From the NCBI GenBank assembly GCA_934668875.1, contig CAKUON010000008.1:1-64000 (forward strand): a stretch of DNA of 64,000 bases, read 5' to 3'. Position 1 is the stretch's first letter; every line of letters starts with the position of its first letter. The position numbers and the translations under genes were made by a program. This DNA is from an uncultured Collinsella sp. (lineage in GTDB: Bacteria > Actinomycetota > Coriobacteriia > Coriobacteriales > Coriobacteriaceae). The notes under the pieces were generated by a model. It searched no databases. It worked only from the letters and a program-made list of their open reading frames with translations, and was not told the DNA's origin. This document shows positions 8,079 to 16,163 of the stretch, in pieces.

Positions 8079-11000
8079 CTAGGCCCGCGGTACGATCGGG
8101 CGGTTAACTTTGGCTAGCATATCAGAAGCGCACGAATCGAGCGCCCAGCTCCGGAAAGCCGAGAACTCCATGCGCGAGCGCAAGCCTTCCAAATAGCGGA
8201 TTGACCTGCTCAATTGCACGCGGCCGGGGTTTTCGGCCATCGCGATGCGGCGCGTGTCGTCAAACCCCGAAACGCGGCAGAAACCAAGCTCTTCGAAGAT
8301 TCCCAGACCACTTTCCACCGAGCGCTCGTCAACCGGCGTGCGAGCATCGATGGCAAGGCACATCTGCGCGATGTCGATATCGCTCGCACTAAACGAGTCG
8401 TCCCCGGTCTTGCCGCGGTTGGAACGCCACATAGTCTGCAGCGCGCGATAGAGCGTGACGAGCTCATCGCGCTCGGGCGCATAGCAGTCGAGCAGGCGCT
8501 CGTTAATGCGGGCGTCGCGCGACGAATAGAGCAGATGGATCACGGCGGGCTGCCCATCGCGGCCGGCACGACCACTCATCTGGTTGAACTCGATAGCGCC
8601 AAACGGCATGTGGTAGAGCACGACATGGCGGATATCGGGCAGGTTCACGCCCTCGCCAAAGGCAGAGGTCGAAACGATGCAGCTAAGGCTTCCGTCTCGG
8701 AACGCCTCCTCCACACGGCGGCGATCGGAGCGCGCAAGCCCCGCGTTATAGAACGCAATGCGGGTCGCGCAATCGGGCACGCGCTTGCGCAGCGTCTTGG
8801 CAAGCGCCACGGACTGGTCGCGCGAGTTGACGTAGATGACGGTCTTCTCCCCCGTCGCCACGATGGACACCAGGCGGTTCTCGCGGCTCGCAAGATCGCG
8901 GTCGTCCTCGAGCTGCAGGTTCTCGCGCACCGTCTCGTCGACCACCGTGCGGGTAATCGGCAGCACGCGGGCGAGCTCGGCCACGACCGGAGCCGTCGCG
9001 GTGGCCGTCGCGGCCATAACGACCGGGTCGCCCAGGGCCTTGAGGATATCGGGCATGTCAAGATAGGCACTGCGGTCGCCGCCCTTGGCAAGACCGGCGT
9101 GATGTGCCTCATCGATAACGACAAAACCGATGCGGCCCGAACGCGCAAAGCGGTCGCGGTGAATGGACAGGAACTCGGGCGTCGTGAGCACGATGCCGGT
9201 GCGGCCCGAAGCCAAGCCGGCGAACACGTCATCGCGCGCGGCCTCCACGGTCTCGCCGGTCAGGACGCCGACGCCAATGCCGAGCGCGGCCATCGTCGAC
9301 GAGAGATGGTATGCCTGGTCGGCAACGAGCGCGCGCAGCGGATAGACAAAGATGCTCGCCCGCCCGCGAAGAACCGCCTCGCGCGCGGCATGCACGTGGA
9401 AGATGAGGGACTTGCCGCGTCCCGTTCCCATGACGGCAAGAACACTCTGATGATCGGCCAGGGCATCGAGTGCCTCGACCTGCGCACGGTGCGGCTGGCT
9501 CGAGCCAATGAAGCTATGGATAAGCGAGCGCGTGAGCTCGGTGTAGGAAAGCTGGGCGAGCGTTTGGCGCTTACGAGACTCCAAGCGCAGACCAGAGTCT
9601 GCAGGCTCCACGCCACGGCGAAGTTCGCATGCCGGGTCGTCAACGCTGGGCGCCGTGGTGTCGCGGACTAGGACATCCTTGATCATGAGCTTGGGCTTTA
9701 CGCGGCCCTGCCAATGCTCGGCCACAGCCTCGAACACCAAGTCGACCGCGCTATCGCAATTGATGAGCTTATCAATCTGCGGCACGCGGAACATGATGGC
9801 CGGCACGCTCGCAGCACCATCCGTCGCCACAAAGCGCATGTGCTCGCCGGTTTTGCCCACCACGGCGCGGTCGCACATCGTCACACCCTCGGCGGCCAAC
9901 AGAGGCACTTTGTTGCCCTGGCCAAACGGCTCAAGGCGAGAAATCTGCTCGATGGTCTCGATATTCAGTTCGGAAAGGTCGACAGTAGCGGCAACCTCGT
10001 CGGTGTCTTCAAAGTCCTCGGCAGGAAGCTCGGACAGCACGGCGGAAAGACGGCGGCGGAACTCATCGAGCTTGGATGCCTCGATAGTCACGCCCACGGC
10101 GCCCGCATGCCCGCCGCGACGAATCAGCAGGTCGGAGCAGCGCTCGACGGCGTCGAACAGGTTGACCTTGCCCACCGAGCGACCCGAACCGCGCGCGATA
10201 CCGTCCTCGATCGAGAACAGCAACGCCGGCACGTGATAGCGGTTGGTCAGACGGCTTGCCACGATGCCCTTGACGCCCTCGTGCCAGCCCTCGCCGCCCA
10301 CGACGATTGCGCGGCCGCCGTCATAGGTCTCCTCGACCTTTGCCATGGCATCGCGTGTGAGTTCCGCCTCTATCTCGCGGCGTTGACGGTTGATCTCCTC
10401 AAGCTCGGCCGCCAGCGCGCTTGCCTCGATGGGATCGCGGGCAAGCAGCAGGTCGAGCGCCAGCTTGGGATCGGCCATACGACCGGCGGCGTTCAGGCGG
10501 GGAATGAGCGAAAACGACAGGCCATCGGCTGTAATGCTGGAAAGGTCGGCCTTGGCGAGCGTGGCGAGCGCAATATAACCGGGACGGGCGGTCACGCGCA
10601 TCTGCTGGATGCCCTCGGCGACCAGCGCTCGGTTCTCGGGCGTCAGAGGCATCATGTCGGACACGGTACCAAGCGCCGCAACCTCGATCAGCGAACGCCA
10701 ATACGACGGCTTGCCCAGGCGCTCGCCCAGGACCTGAACCAGCTTGAGCGCCACACCGGCACCGGCAAGCTCGCGCGAGGGGCCCTCGTCCTCGAGCTTG
10801 GGGTCGGTCAGGGGCACACCCCGCGGCACCTGGTCGGACGGCTCGTGATGGTCCGTGACCACCAAATCGATCCCCAGGCTCTCCAGATAGGAAACCTCTT
10901 CCTTGGCGGCGATGCCGTTGTCGACGGTCACAATCAGCTGGGGATGAGCGAGCTCATTAACGCGATCAAGCGCCGCACGCGACAAGCCATAGCCCTCGTC

Positions 11001-11366
11001 AAAGCGATGCGGAATAAACGGCGTGACATCGGCGCCAAACGTGCGCAGCGCCTCGGTCAGCAGACAGGTCGACGTAATGCCGTCGACATCAAAATCGCCG
11101 AAGACGGCGATGTGCTCGTGGTTGCGAATAGCACGCTCAACGCGGTCGGCAACGACCGACATACCCGGAATAATGAGCGGGTCGGCCCAGTCGCGGTCGA
11201 GCGAAGGCGTCAAAAACAGCTGGCCCTCCTCGATGGAGCCAATGCCGTGCGCGACCATGATGCGCGCCACCAACCCGGGAATGCCCAGACCGGCCGAAAG
11301 CTCTTTTTCAAGCTCGGGATTTTGCTGGGCGACCGCCCAGCGATGCGTCGTCTTAAGCGATGACAT
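8079..11366 (-). CDS. recJ: RecJ single-strand exonuclease fused to RecQ-like SF2 helicase
   Basis: Unusually long RecJ of 1095 residues; typical RecJ has 550-800. Residues about 1-580 form a complete RecJ: GDFDVDGIT (DHH motif I, near 91), VDNGI, TDHHEP (172-174), DHHA1 with GWHEGVKGIVASR, RRGGHAGAVG, and an OB-like end. From about residue 600 a superfamily 2 helicase follows: Walker A GTGRGKS, DEAH (VVIDEAHH), ATATAT motif III, and motif VI QMSGRAGRDGQ. RecQ-type RQC and HRDC domains are not recognisable. RecJ digests 5'-ended single strands, so an attached helicase could unwind for it. ATG 11366 is preferred (GGGGGTGG before it); GTG 11411 is the alternative. Next gene rel, 15 bases on. 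Confidence 0.93.
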   Translation of the reverse strand: MSSLKTTHRWAVAQQNPELEKELSAGLGIPGLVARIMVAHGIGSIEEGQLFLTPSLDRDWADPLIIPGMSVVADRVERAIRNHEHIAVFGDFDVDGITSTCLLTEALRTFGADVTPFIPHRFDEGYGLSRAALDRVNELAHPQLIVTVDNGIAAKEEVSYLESLGIDLVVTDHHEPSDQVPRGVPLTDPKLEDEGPSRELAGAGVALKLVQVLGERLGKPSYWRSLIEVAALGTVSDMMPLTPENRALVAEGIQQMRVTARPGYIALATLAKADLSSITADGLSFSLIPRLNAAGRMADPKLALDLLLARDPIEASALAAELEEINRQRREIEAELTRDAMAKVEETYDGGRAIVVGGEGWHEGVKGIVASRLTNRYHVPALLFSIEDGIARGSGRSVGKVNLFDAVERCSDLLIRRGGHAGAVGVTIEASKLDEFRRRLSAVLSELPAEDFEDTDEVAATVDLSELNIETIEQISRLEPFGQGNKVPLLAAEGVTMCDRAVVGKTGEHMRFVATDGAASVPAIMFRVPQIDKLINCDSAVDLVFEAVAEHWQGRVKPKLMIKDVLVRDTTAPSVDDPACELRRGVEPADSGLRLESRKRQTLAQLSYTELTRSLIHSFIGSSQPHRAQVEALDALADHQSVLAVMGTGRGKSLIFHVHAAREAVLRGRASIFVYPLRALVADQAYHLSSTMAALGIGVGVLTGETVEAARDDVFAGLASGRTGIVLTTPEFLSIHRDRFARSGRIGFVVIDEAHHAGLAKGGDRSAYLDMPDILKALGDPVVMAATATATAPVVAELARVLPITRTVVDETVRENLQLEDDRDLASRENRLVSIVATGEKTVIYVNSRDQSVALAKTLRKRVPDCATRIAFYNAGLARSDRRRVEEAFRDGSLSCIVSTSAFGEGVNLPDIRHVVLYHMPFGAIEFNQMSGRAGRDGQPAVIHLLYSSRDARINERLLDCYAPERDELVTLYRALQTMWRSNRGKTGDDSFSASDIDIAQMCLAIDARTPVDERSVESGLGIFEELGFCRVSGFDDTRRIAMAENPGRVQLSRSIRYLEGLRSRMEFSAFRSWALDSCASDMLAKVNRPIVPRA

Positions 11367-11474
11367 AGGCGCCCACCCCCGATAGGGGCAGGTCGCCGCG
11401 ATACCTCTCACGGTTCATAGCGATGAGTCCTCTGTGTATGCCCGCTTCGGCAGGCAGATCTGTTGAACGGATTT

Positions 11475-11480
11475 ATTATA
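11475..11480 (-). promoter_or_regulatory. Candidate -10 box for recJ-rel
   Basis: A perfect TATAAT on the minus strand, 109 bases before the recJ ATG, in the divergent gap between recJ and the BASS transporter. The -35 region is poor (CGTTTT at 17-bp spacing). On the plus strand TAAAAT at 11540-11545 is a weaker candidate for the transporter. Confidence 0.4.
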
Positions 11481-11641
11481 CCGTGCAGCACGGACGCAAA
11501 ACGCCGCGGTACGCCCCGGTTTCGGCAAACGAAGGCGGTAAAATCCTCGAAATAATCGAGCGTTTCTACCGCACGAACGTATGCAAGCGTCTAGCATATC
11601 CATTCAAATGCATTTATGGGCAAAGGGAGTCACAGGGCTAT

Positions 11642-12640
11642 ATGAAGCAATGGGTTGGACTGGGCAAGTTTCTCGCGGGTCACATGCAGATCATCGTCCC
11701 GATTTGCGTGGCGCTCGGTGTGCTCTTTCCCCAGCAGATCGGCGTGCTCAAGCCCATCGTGCCCACCCTGTTTGCCTTTATGACGTTTCAGGGAGCACTG
11801 AGCAACACCTTCCATCAGGTGGCCGAGGTATTCCGTCGTCCGCTACACCTGATTCTGGCGCTGTTGGTCTCGGCAGTGCTCATCCCCATCGCCGCCTATG
11901 CCATGGGATCGTTGTTCTTTGGTTCCAACCCCAACCTTGTCTGCGGCATCGTGCTCGAATATAGCGTGCCCGTAGCCGTCACCGCCTTTATGTGGATCAG
12001 CATGTTCGGCGGCAACGGCCCGCTCGCGCTCACCATTATCCTGACGTCCTCGGTCATCTCGCCTGTGACGATTCCGCTCACGCTCAAGCTCCTGCTGGGC
12101 GCCACCGTTTCGATCGATGTGCCGAGCATGATGCAGAACATGGCCTTTATGATCGCCATCCCCGCCGTGCTCGGTATCGTCATCAACGAGCTCACGCGCG
12201 GCTGGGGTCACGAGAAGCTCTCCCCCGCGCTCTCGCCCGCCTGCAAGTTCATGATGATGGGTGTCATCGCGTCCAACTCCACCGCCATGAGCGAGTACGT
12301 GCTGCACATGAATGTTGAGCGCTTGGAAGTCGCCCTCTTTATCCTGGTGTTCGCCATCAGCGGCTTTATCATCGGCATCTTGGTCGCCCGCGCCCTGCAC
12401 CTGCCGTATGGCGAGACGACCGCTATGTGCTTTACTTGCGGTATGCGCAATATCTCTTCGGGCGCTGTCATCGCCACGCAATATTTTCCCGGCGAGGTCG
12501 TGTTCCCCGTCATGTGCGGCACACTGTTTCAGCAGGTGCTGGCCTCGATTATCGGACATCTCTTTGAGCGCCTAACCGGCGAGGAGCGCGCCAAACAGCG
12601 CAAGCGTGTCGAGGCCGGCCGCGACGCAATGGCACGCTAG
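11642..12640 (+). CDS. BASS-family (bile acid:sodium symporter-like) transporter
   Basis: Integral membrane protein of 332 residues with about nine to ten hydrophobic segments from residue 8 (FLAGHMQIIVPICVALGVLF) onward. The pattern, including the re-entrant motifs SVPVAVTAFMW and TCGMRNISSGAVIA, fits the bile acid:sodium symporter superfamily, YocS/YfeH-type branch. Bacterial members carry bile acids, pantoate or other organic anions with sodium, and the substrate here is unknown. The longest frame starts at 11423, but its first 73 codons have no family features; the ATG at 11642 directly precedes the first membrane helix. It diverges from recJ. In a gut bacterium a bile-acid role is possible but unproven. 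Confidence 0.85.
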   Translation: MKQWVGLGKFLAGHMQIIVPICVALGVLFPQQIGVLKPIVPTLFAFMTFQGALSNTFHQVAEVFRRPLHLILALLVSAVLIPIAAYAMGSLFFGSNPNLVCGIVLEYSVPVAVTAFMWISMFGGNGPLALTIILTSSVISPVTIPLTLKLLLGATVSIDVPSMMQNMAFMIAIPAVLGIVINELTRGWGHEKLSPALSPACKFMMMGVIASNSTAMSEYVLHMNVERLEVALFILVFAISGFIIGILVARALHLPYGETTAMCFTCGMRNISSGAVIATQYFPGEVVFPVMCGTLFQQVLASIIGHLFERLTGEERAKQRKRVEAGRDAMAR

Positions 12641-12670
12641 GCCATCCGCATCGCGCGGACGCTCGCTTTG

Positions 12671-13468
12671 CTACGCGAGCGCTTCCAGATGCGCGCGCAG
12701 GCGCTCCGCATCGATATCGAGCGTGGTCTCGGCATTGACCTGGGCCAGACGATAGCCCACAAAGTAGGGCGATACCACCCAACGCGGAAGTGCCTTGGCG
12801 ATGGTTCGGCCGTCCATGTGGTAGAAGAACAAGTTGTACGACTCCGCGCGACCGCCGTGGTGCTCGTGAAGGATATAGCGTAGGGCCACTTGAATCGCAT
12901 CGGCGAATAGATCGGCCTCGGCTTGGTCGTGCGCGTCATCGCTGGCGGCGATTCCCTGTGGGGCCGAGACGTTGACCTCAAAGAATCCCATGATCGGCTC
13001 GGTCGAGATATTGACCGCGACCCTTCCCCGCCGCCAAACATCGATGCCTTCAAAGTTGGCTGAGGTCAGTGCCGCGTAGCCGTCCTCCTGCTCCAAGCCC
13101 ACAATCTGCATGTGTGGATGCGCCAAGCTTCCGCCCGAAAGCGGGCCCTTGTTCTTGTACATGAGCACACTGCGGTACTGTTGGGAATCGATCATCTGCT
13201 GCCAACAGCTCAGGGCAAACCGCATCACATGATGCAGCTCGTCCGGCGCATAGGTCACCAGGTCGGCGTCATGGTCGGCAGATTCGATAAGCACGGTTTG
13301 GCGGGTGGCACGCAAGGTCTTGAACTTATTCTCGAGCCAGATGCAGTCACCATCGCGCTGGATGATGTTGGCGAGCCCCTCCGTGTCGCAAAAGGGGCAC
13401 GCGGTGCCGGGGCGGCGGTTGTCGTCGGGCTTGCCGCTCGCCTGCTGAACATCGAATACCAGTGCCAC
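12671..13468 (-). CDS. GalT/HIT-superfamily protein (DUF4931-like)
   Basis: Protein of 265 residues resembling galactose-1-phosphate uridylyltransferases of the HIT superfamily. A zinc-type CPFC knuckle lies at residues 24-27 and the nucleotidyl-transfer motif HPHMQ follows GGSLA near residue 116. GalT uses a similar His-x-His. The shorter length and lack of other GalT landmarks suggest the DUF4931 branch, whose substrate is unknown to me. It begins 3 bases after the cutC stop, so the two are surely co-transcribed. It ends 30 bases from the convergent BASS gene, with no clear terminator between them. Confidence 0.78.
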   Translation of the reverse strand: MALVFDVQQASGKPDDNRRPGTACPFCDTEGLANIIQRDGDCIWLENKFKTLRATRQTVLIESADHDADLVTYAPDELHHVMRFALSCWQQMIDSQQYRSVLMYKNKGPLSGGSLAHPHMQIVGLEQEDGYAALTSANFEGIDVWRRGRVAVNISTEPIMGFFEVNVSAPQGIAASDDAHDQAEADLFADAIQVALRYILHEHHGGRAESYNLFFYHMDGRTIAKALPRWVVSPYFVGYRLAQVNAETTLDIDAERLRAHLEALA

Positions 13469-13471
13469 GGG

Positions 13472-14149
13472 CTATACCTCCAGCGGCACGATCTTGGTGC
13501 CATGGAGCTCGGTTGCGCCCAGTGCCGTCGCGACCACATCGCGATTTGCCGTGGTAATGCCACCGCCGGGAAGGATGGTCAGGCGATCGCCCGCATACTC
13601 GATTAAACGAGCCAGGTGATCGAAGTTGCCCTCGATCGGCGTGCCGGCCGCGCCGCCGTGCGTCAGAATGCGTGTAATGCCGCAGTCGGCAAGCGTGTCG
13701 ATTGCATCGAGCTGAGCCTCGGTCGAGAGCTGGTCAAATGCCATATGGAAGGTGATATCGATAGGTTCGCGCTTGCACTCCTCGGCCGCACAGCCCGCCG
13801 CCATCACGAGAGCACCGAGGGTGAGCTCGTCGAGCGCCCAGCCGCCGGCGCAGGGCTTGCAGCATCCAAAGACCAGGCCGTCAACGCCGGCACTCACGGC
13901 AAGACCCAGGTCCATCTCCATCATGCGCAGCTCGTCCTGGTTGTAATGAAAGTCGCCACCACGCGGGCGAATCATGCACATCACCCGTGCATCGTGCTCG
14001 TGAGCATAGTTGGTCGTAGCGCTGATAACGCCGGCCGAAGGCGTAGTGCCACCAACGGCAAGGTTGTCGCACAGCTCGATACGCCTTGCACCGGCATCGA
14101 TAGCCGCCGGCACCCGCTCAAAGTTCTCGGCACAAAACTCGTACAACAT
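13472..14149 (-). CDS. cutC: CutC family protein
   Basis: TIM-barrel protein of the CutC family, 225 residues, close to the family norm. It starts MLYEFCAENFE, has the IELCDNLAVGGTTPS motif that follows the first strand, MIRPRGGDFHYN, FHMAFDQ, and the C-terminal ILTHGGAAG and LPGGGIT phosphate-type loops. CutC was first linked to copper tolerance, but that role is disputed and its reaction is not known. The frame extends 72 codons upstream, but the ATG at 14149 matches the family N-terminus and GGGGG precedes it. It forms an operon with the GalT-like gene. Confidence 0.9.
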   Translation of the reverse strand: MLYEFCAENFERVPAAIDAGARRIELCDNLAVGGTTPSAGVISATTNYAHEHDARVMCMIRPRGGDFHYNQDELRMMEMDLGLAVSAGVDGLVFGCCKPCAGGWALDELTLGALVMAAGCAAEECKREPIDITFHMAFDQLSTEAQLDAIDTLADCGITRILTHGGAAGTPIEGNFDHLARLIEYAGDRLTILPGGGITTANRDVVATALGATELHGTKIVPLEV

Positions 14150-14231
14150 AGATAGACCCCCAGAAGACATTTCGATTTCCACACGGCATTGTCGCACGTT
14201 AAATAGCAACCCGCACGATGGAGCAAAACCT

Positions 14232-14345
14232 TGACAAGGAGTGTCCCAAAGTGCCGGCACATAAGGAACGTCCCCAGGTGCCACCTTGAGCGATGGGTAC
14301 TCATTTAAGTACGTCCCCAATGAGTACCCGCAGGGGACAGACAGA
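14232..14345. repeat. Cluster of GTCCCC-loop inverted repeats
   Basis: Upstream of padR and of the cutC start. The clearest unit is GGGTACTCATT (14295-14305) and AATGAGTACCC (14319-14329), a perfect 11-bp stem whose 13-base loop ends in GTCCCC. Just before it GGCAC and GTGCC flank a loop with AACGTCCCC. Just after it stands GGGGACAG. The same core motif occurs in other gaps of the window (47.4, 61.5 and 62.3 kb). Confidence 0.65.
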
Positions 14346-14368
14346 CCGGACTCCCTATACGACAACTG

Positions 14369-14424
14369 TTGACATCATATACTATGTGTCATATAGTAGG
14401 TGTTACACAGTATACTACGAAAGG
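14369..14424 (+). promoter_or_regulatory. padR promoter with palindromic operators
   Basis: TTGACA (14369-14374), a 17-base spacer and TATAGT (14392-14397) make a near-ideal vegetative promoter. TACTAT and ATAGTA form a 6-bp dyad over the -10, and a second dyad (GTGT/ACAC, then AGTATACT) follows. PadR-family repressors bind ATAC/GTAT-type palindromes at their own promoters, so autoregulation is likely. Confidence 0.75.
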
Positions 14425-14434
14425 AGGTGTGCGG

Positions 14435-14755
14435 ATGGAGGCACAGATGAAGCGCGGCTTCCTCGAGGCCTGCGTGCTCGCGGCCATCTCGGGCGAGGAA
14501 TCCTACGGCTATCAGATCGTGAAGGACGTGCCCGCGAGTATGGGGCTCACGGAATCCACGCTCTATCCGTTGCTCAAGCGCCTGGAGAAGGCGGGCTGCA
14601 TCACCGCGCGCTCCGCCGAGCACAACGGGCGGCTGCGGAGGTACTACCGCATCACGGACGCCGGGCGCGAGCGTATCGCCGAGTTCCTCGCCGAATGGCC
14701 ATCCGTGCAGGAGATCTACCGTTACGTGGAGGGGGCGCACCATGACGCGCGATGA
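14435..14755 (+). CDS. PadR-family transcriptional regulator
   Basis: Winged-helix regulator of 106 residues, the short PadR subtype. It has the family core QMKRGFLEACVLAAI, SYGYQI, the wing and recognition segment ESTLYPLLKRLEKAG, and YYRITDAGRER. AAAGGAGGTG precedes the ATG at 14435; the upstream ATG at 14369 lies inside the promoter. It overlaps the DUF1700 gene by 14 bases. PadR-DUF1700-DUF4097 is a recurrent operon in gram-positive bacteria, thought to sense envelope stress. The palindromes over its promoter suggest that it represses its own operon. Confidence 0.92.
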   Translation: MEAQMKRGFLEACVLAAISGEESYGYQIVKDVPASMGLTESTLYPLLKRLEKAGCITARSAEHNGRLRRYYRITDAGRERIAEFLAEWPSVQEIYRYVEGAHHDAR

Positions 14756-15374
14756 GTTCTTGAACCGGCTGGGCGAGCTTCTGGCCTGCCTGCCGGCAGA
14801 TCAGGTAAAGGAAACGCAGGAGTTCTACGCGGAGGCCATCGCCGACCGTATGGAGGACGGCATGACGGAGGCCGAGGCTGTGGCCGCCATGGGCACGCCC
14901 GGTGAGGTCGCCGAGGCAACGCTCGACGAACTGCCCGCCGTGCCGCGCGCGATCGCGAGGACCAAGCGCAAGAGCACGGCACTTCTATGGGCGCTCGCCA
15001 TCGTGGGCTCTCCGGTATGGATTCCGCTGCTGCTCGCGTTCGTCGCCGTTGCCGCTGCAGTCTACATCTGTATTTGGGTTCTTGCGCTCTGCGTGTGGAT
15101 CGTGGCCGCGGCATTCGGGGGCGCGGGCCTGGTAGGGCTCCTGTTCGCCGTGGACGGCATCATTATCGGGCATGTTCCGTACGTTTTGGCCTCGATGGGA
15201 ATGGGATTCGCTTCCATCGGTGTGGCGCTCCTCACGGGAGCCGGCGCCTGGACGGCGTCCAGGCAGATCGCGCGCCTCTCTGCCCTTTGGGCGAAGAAAG
15301 CCGTTTCGCCCTTCTGGAAAGATCGAGGCAATAAGAGCCGCATGGGCGCTGAAGCGGCGCCGCTCACGGCATAG
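14742..15374 (+). CDS. DUF1700 membrane protein
   Basis: Membrane protein of 210 residues. An N-terminal cytoplasmic helical segment of about 70 residues (TRDEFLNRLGELLACLPADQ, then AVAAMGTPGEVAEA) is typical of DUF1700. At least four hydrophobic segments follow between residues 80 and 180. The C-terminus is basic and has no known domain. It overlaps padR by 14 bases and is followed 14 bases later by a shortened DUF4097 gene. The biochemical role is unknown; in related operons it accompanies a PadR sensor and a DUF4097 protein. Confidence 0.85.
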   Translation: MTRDEFLNRLGELLACLPADQVKETQEFYAEAIADRMEDGMTEAEAVAAMGTPGEVAEATLDELPAVPRAIARTKRKSTALLWALAIVGSPVWIPLLLAFVAVAAAVYICIWVLALCVWIVAAAFGGAGLVGLLFAVDGIIIGHVPYVLASMGMGFASIGVALLTGAGAWTASRQIARLSALWAKKAVSPFWKDRGNKSRMGAEAAPLTA

Positions 15375-15388
15375 GAAGGAGTGCAAAC

Positions 15389-15652
15389 ATGTCCAGCGTA
15401 AAAAAGATTTACCTTGCCGTAGCGGGTGGGCTTGTTGCCACGGGGCTCGTCCTGGCTGCTATCGGATTTGTGGCCTCCGGCTTTAACCTCGCTGTGTTCA
15501 ACACGCAGATCGACCTGCGCGATGACACCATCATTCTGGGTGGTGTTGAAATAGACGACCCGACAGGGCTTCCACTCATCGAGCAGCTTGCCGAGGTCGG
15601 CGAGATCCATATTGGATCTGCAACGACTGGTTCGTCTTCTCCTCGCAAATGA
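15389..15652 (+). pseudogene. Truncated DUF4097-type membrane-anchored protein
   Basis: An 87-residue frame with an intact Shine-Dalgarno (AGGAAGGAG), one N-terminal membrane segment (residues 8-32, IYLAVAGGLVATGLVLAAIG) and the beginning of an extracytoplasmic beta region (DDTIILGGVEIDDPTG, EVGEIHIGSA). Proteins in this third position of PadR-DUF1700 operons normally continue for 200 or more residues of beta-strand repeats. Here the frame stops after an unrelated tail (TTGSSSPRK), exactly where a ParB-like fragment begins on the other strand. I read it as a gene cut off by insertion or deletion. A short functional protein cannot be excluded. Confidence 0.65.
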
Positions 15653-15654
15653 TC

Positions 15655-15815
15655 GAGCTCGTAGCAGCCGTCCCCCCCCTTCGGGCGCACCACGACGGGC
15701 ATGAGCACGCCGCGCTCGGAGCCTTTTTGCGAGACCTTCCGTCACGCTCTTCCTGCGTGGTGAACCGGTCATCGACCGACGAGAGGCTGATGGGAATCTC
15801 TCGACTTCGGGCCAA
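15655..15815 (-). pseudogene. ParB-like gene remnant
   Basis: On the minus strand two frames carry pieces of a ParB N-terminal domain in the right order. REIPISL lies near 15806 in one frame. After a shift, VSQKGSERG leads into VLMPVVVRPKGGDGCYEL, ending at 15655, where intact proteins would go on to a GHRR-type motif. A stop and a frameshift separate the parts, and no ORF spans them. ParB/Noc-like proteins are common on plasmids and integrative elements, so this looks like the debris of such an element. Identification rests on a short motif only. Confidence 0.5.
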
Positions 15816-15977
15816 TCCCGCTCACCAATCTGGTCTTCCTTCGTGATGCGCACATAAGCGAGCAGACACCGCGCAGAGCTTCAGCGCGGCCGCACTTCCA
15901 CGTCTATGACGGAGGTGCCCGGCGGCGTCTTGGCGATCCCCTTGTTTGCAGGCGTTAGCGCGTGGGGATCGCCCGCT

Positions 15978-16112
15978 CGGGGGCCGAGGCCGCCGAGGAC
16001 GGCGGCGAACCTCGCGGTGTCATTCGACATCGCGAGGTTCCCGGACCATGACCACCTGGCCTCGTACCGCGGCATAGCCCCAAGGGTGAGGAGCTTCGGC
16101 ACGTCGATCAGG
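15978..16112 (+). mobile_element. IS110-family transposase remnant
   Basis: The plus-strand frame through 16026 encodes DIARFPDHDHLASYRGIAPR followed by VRSFGTSI. This is the C-terminal Transposase_20 signature of IS110/IS116 elements (helix-hairpin-helix, then 'FP..DHLASY.GIAPR'). A GPRPPRTAANLAV segment just before it matches the usual GPRTA motif with small damage. No start, no N-terminal DEDD domain and no plausible ends are present, so only a fragment survives. It lies between the ParB remnant and livF. The GC-rich stretch 15816-15977 has no gene that I recognise. Confidence 0.7.
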
Positions 16113-16163
16113 GCGCCCGCGCAGCGTCGGCCGGTCCGCCGTTCGGCAGAACGGCGGAAGTCC

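Noticed and set aside
9714..11363. 549-residue plus-strand open frame inside recJ
   Set aside because: Shadow of the antisense gene: it is entirely within recJ, rich in His, Arg, Gly and Gln as expected for the reverse of GC-rich codons, and has no domain.
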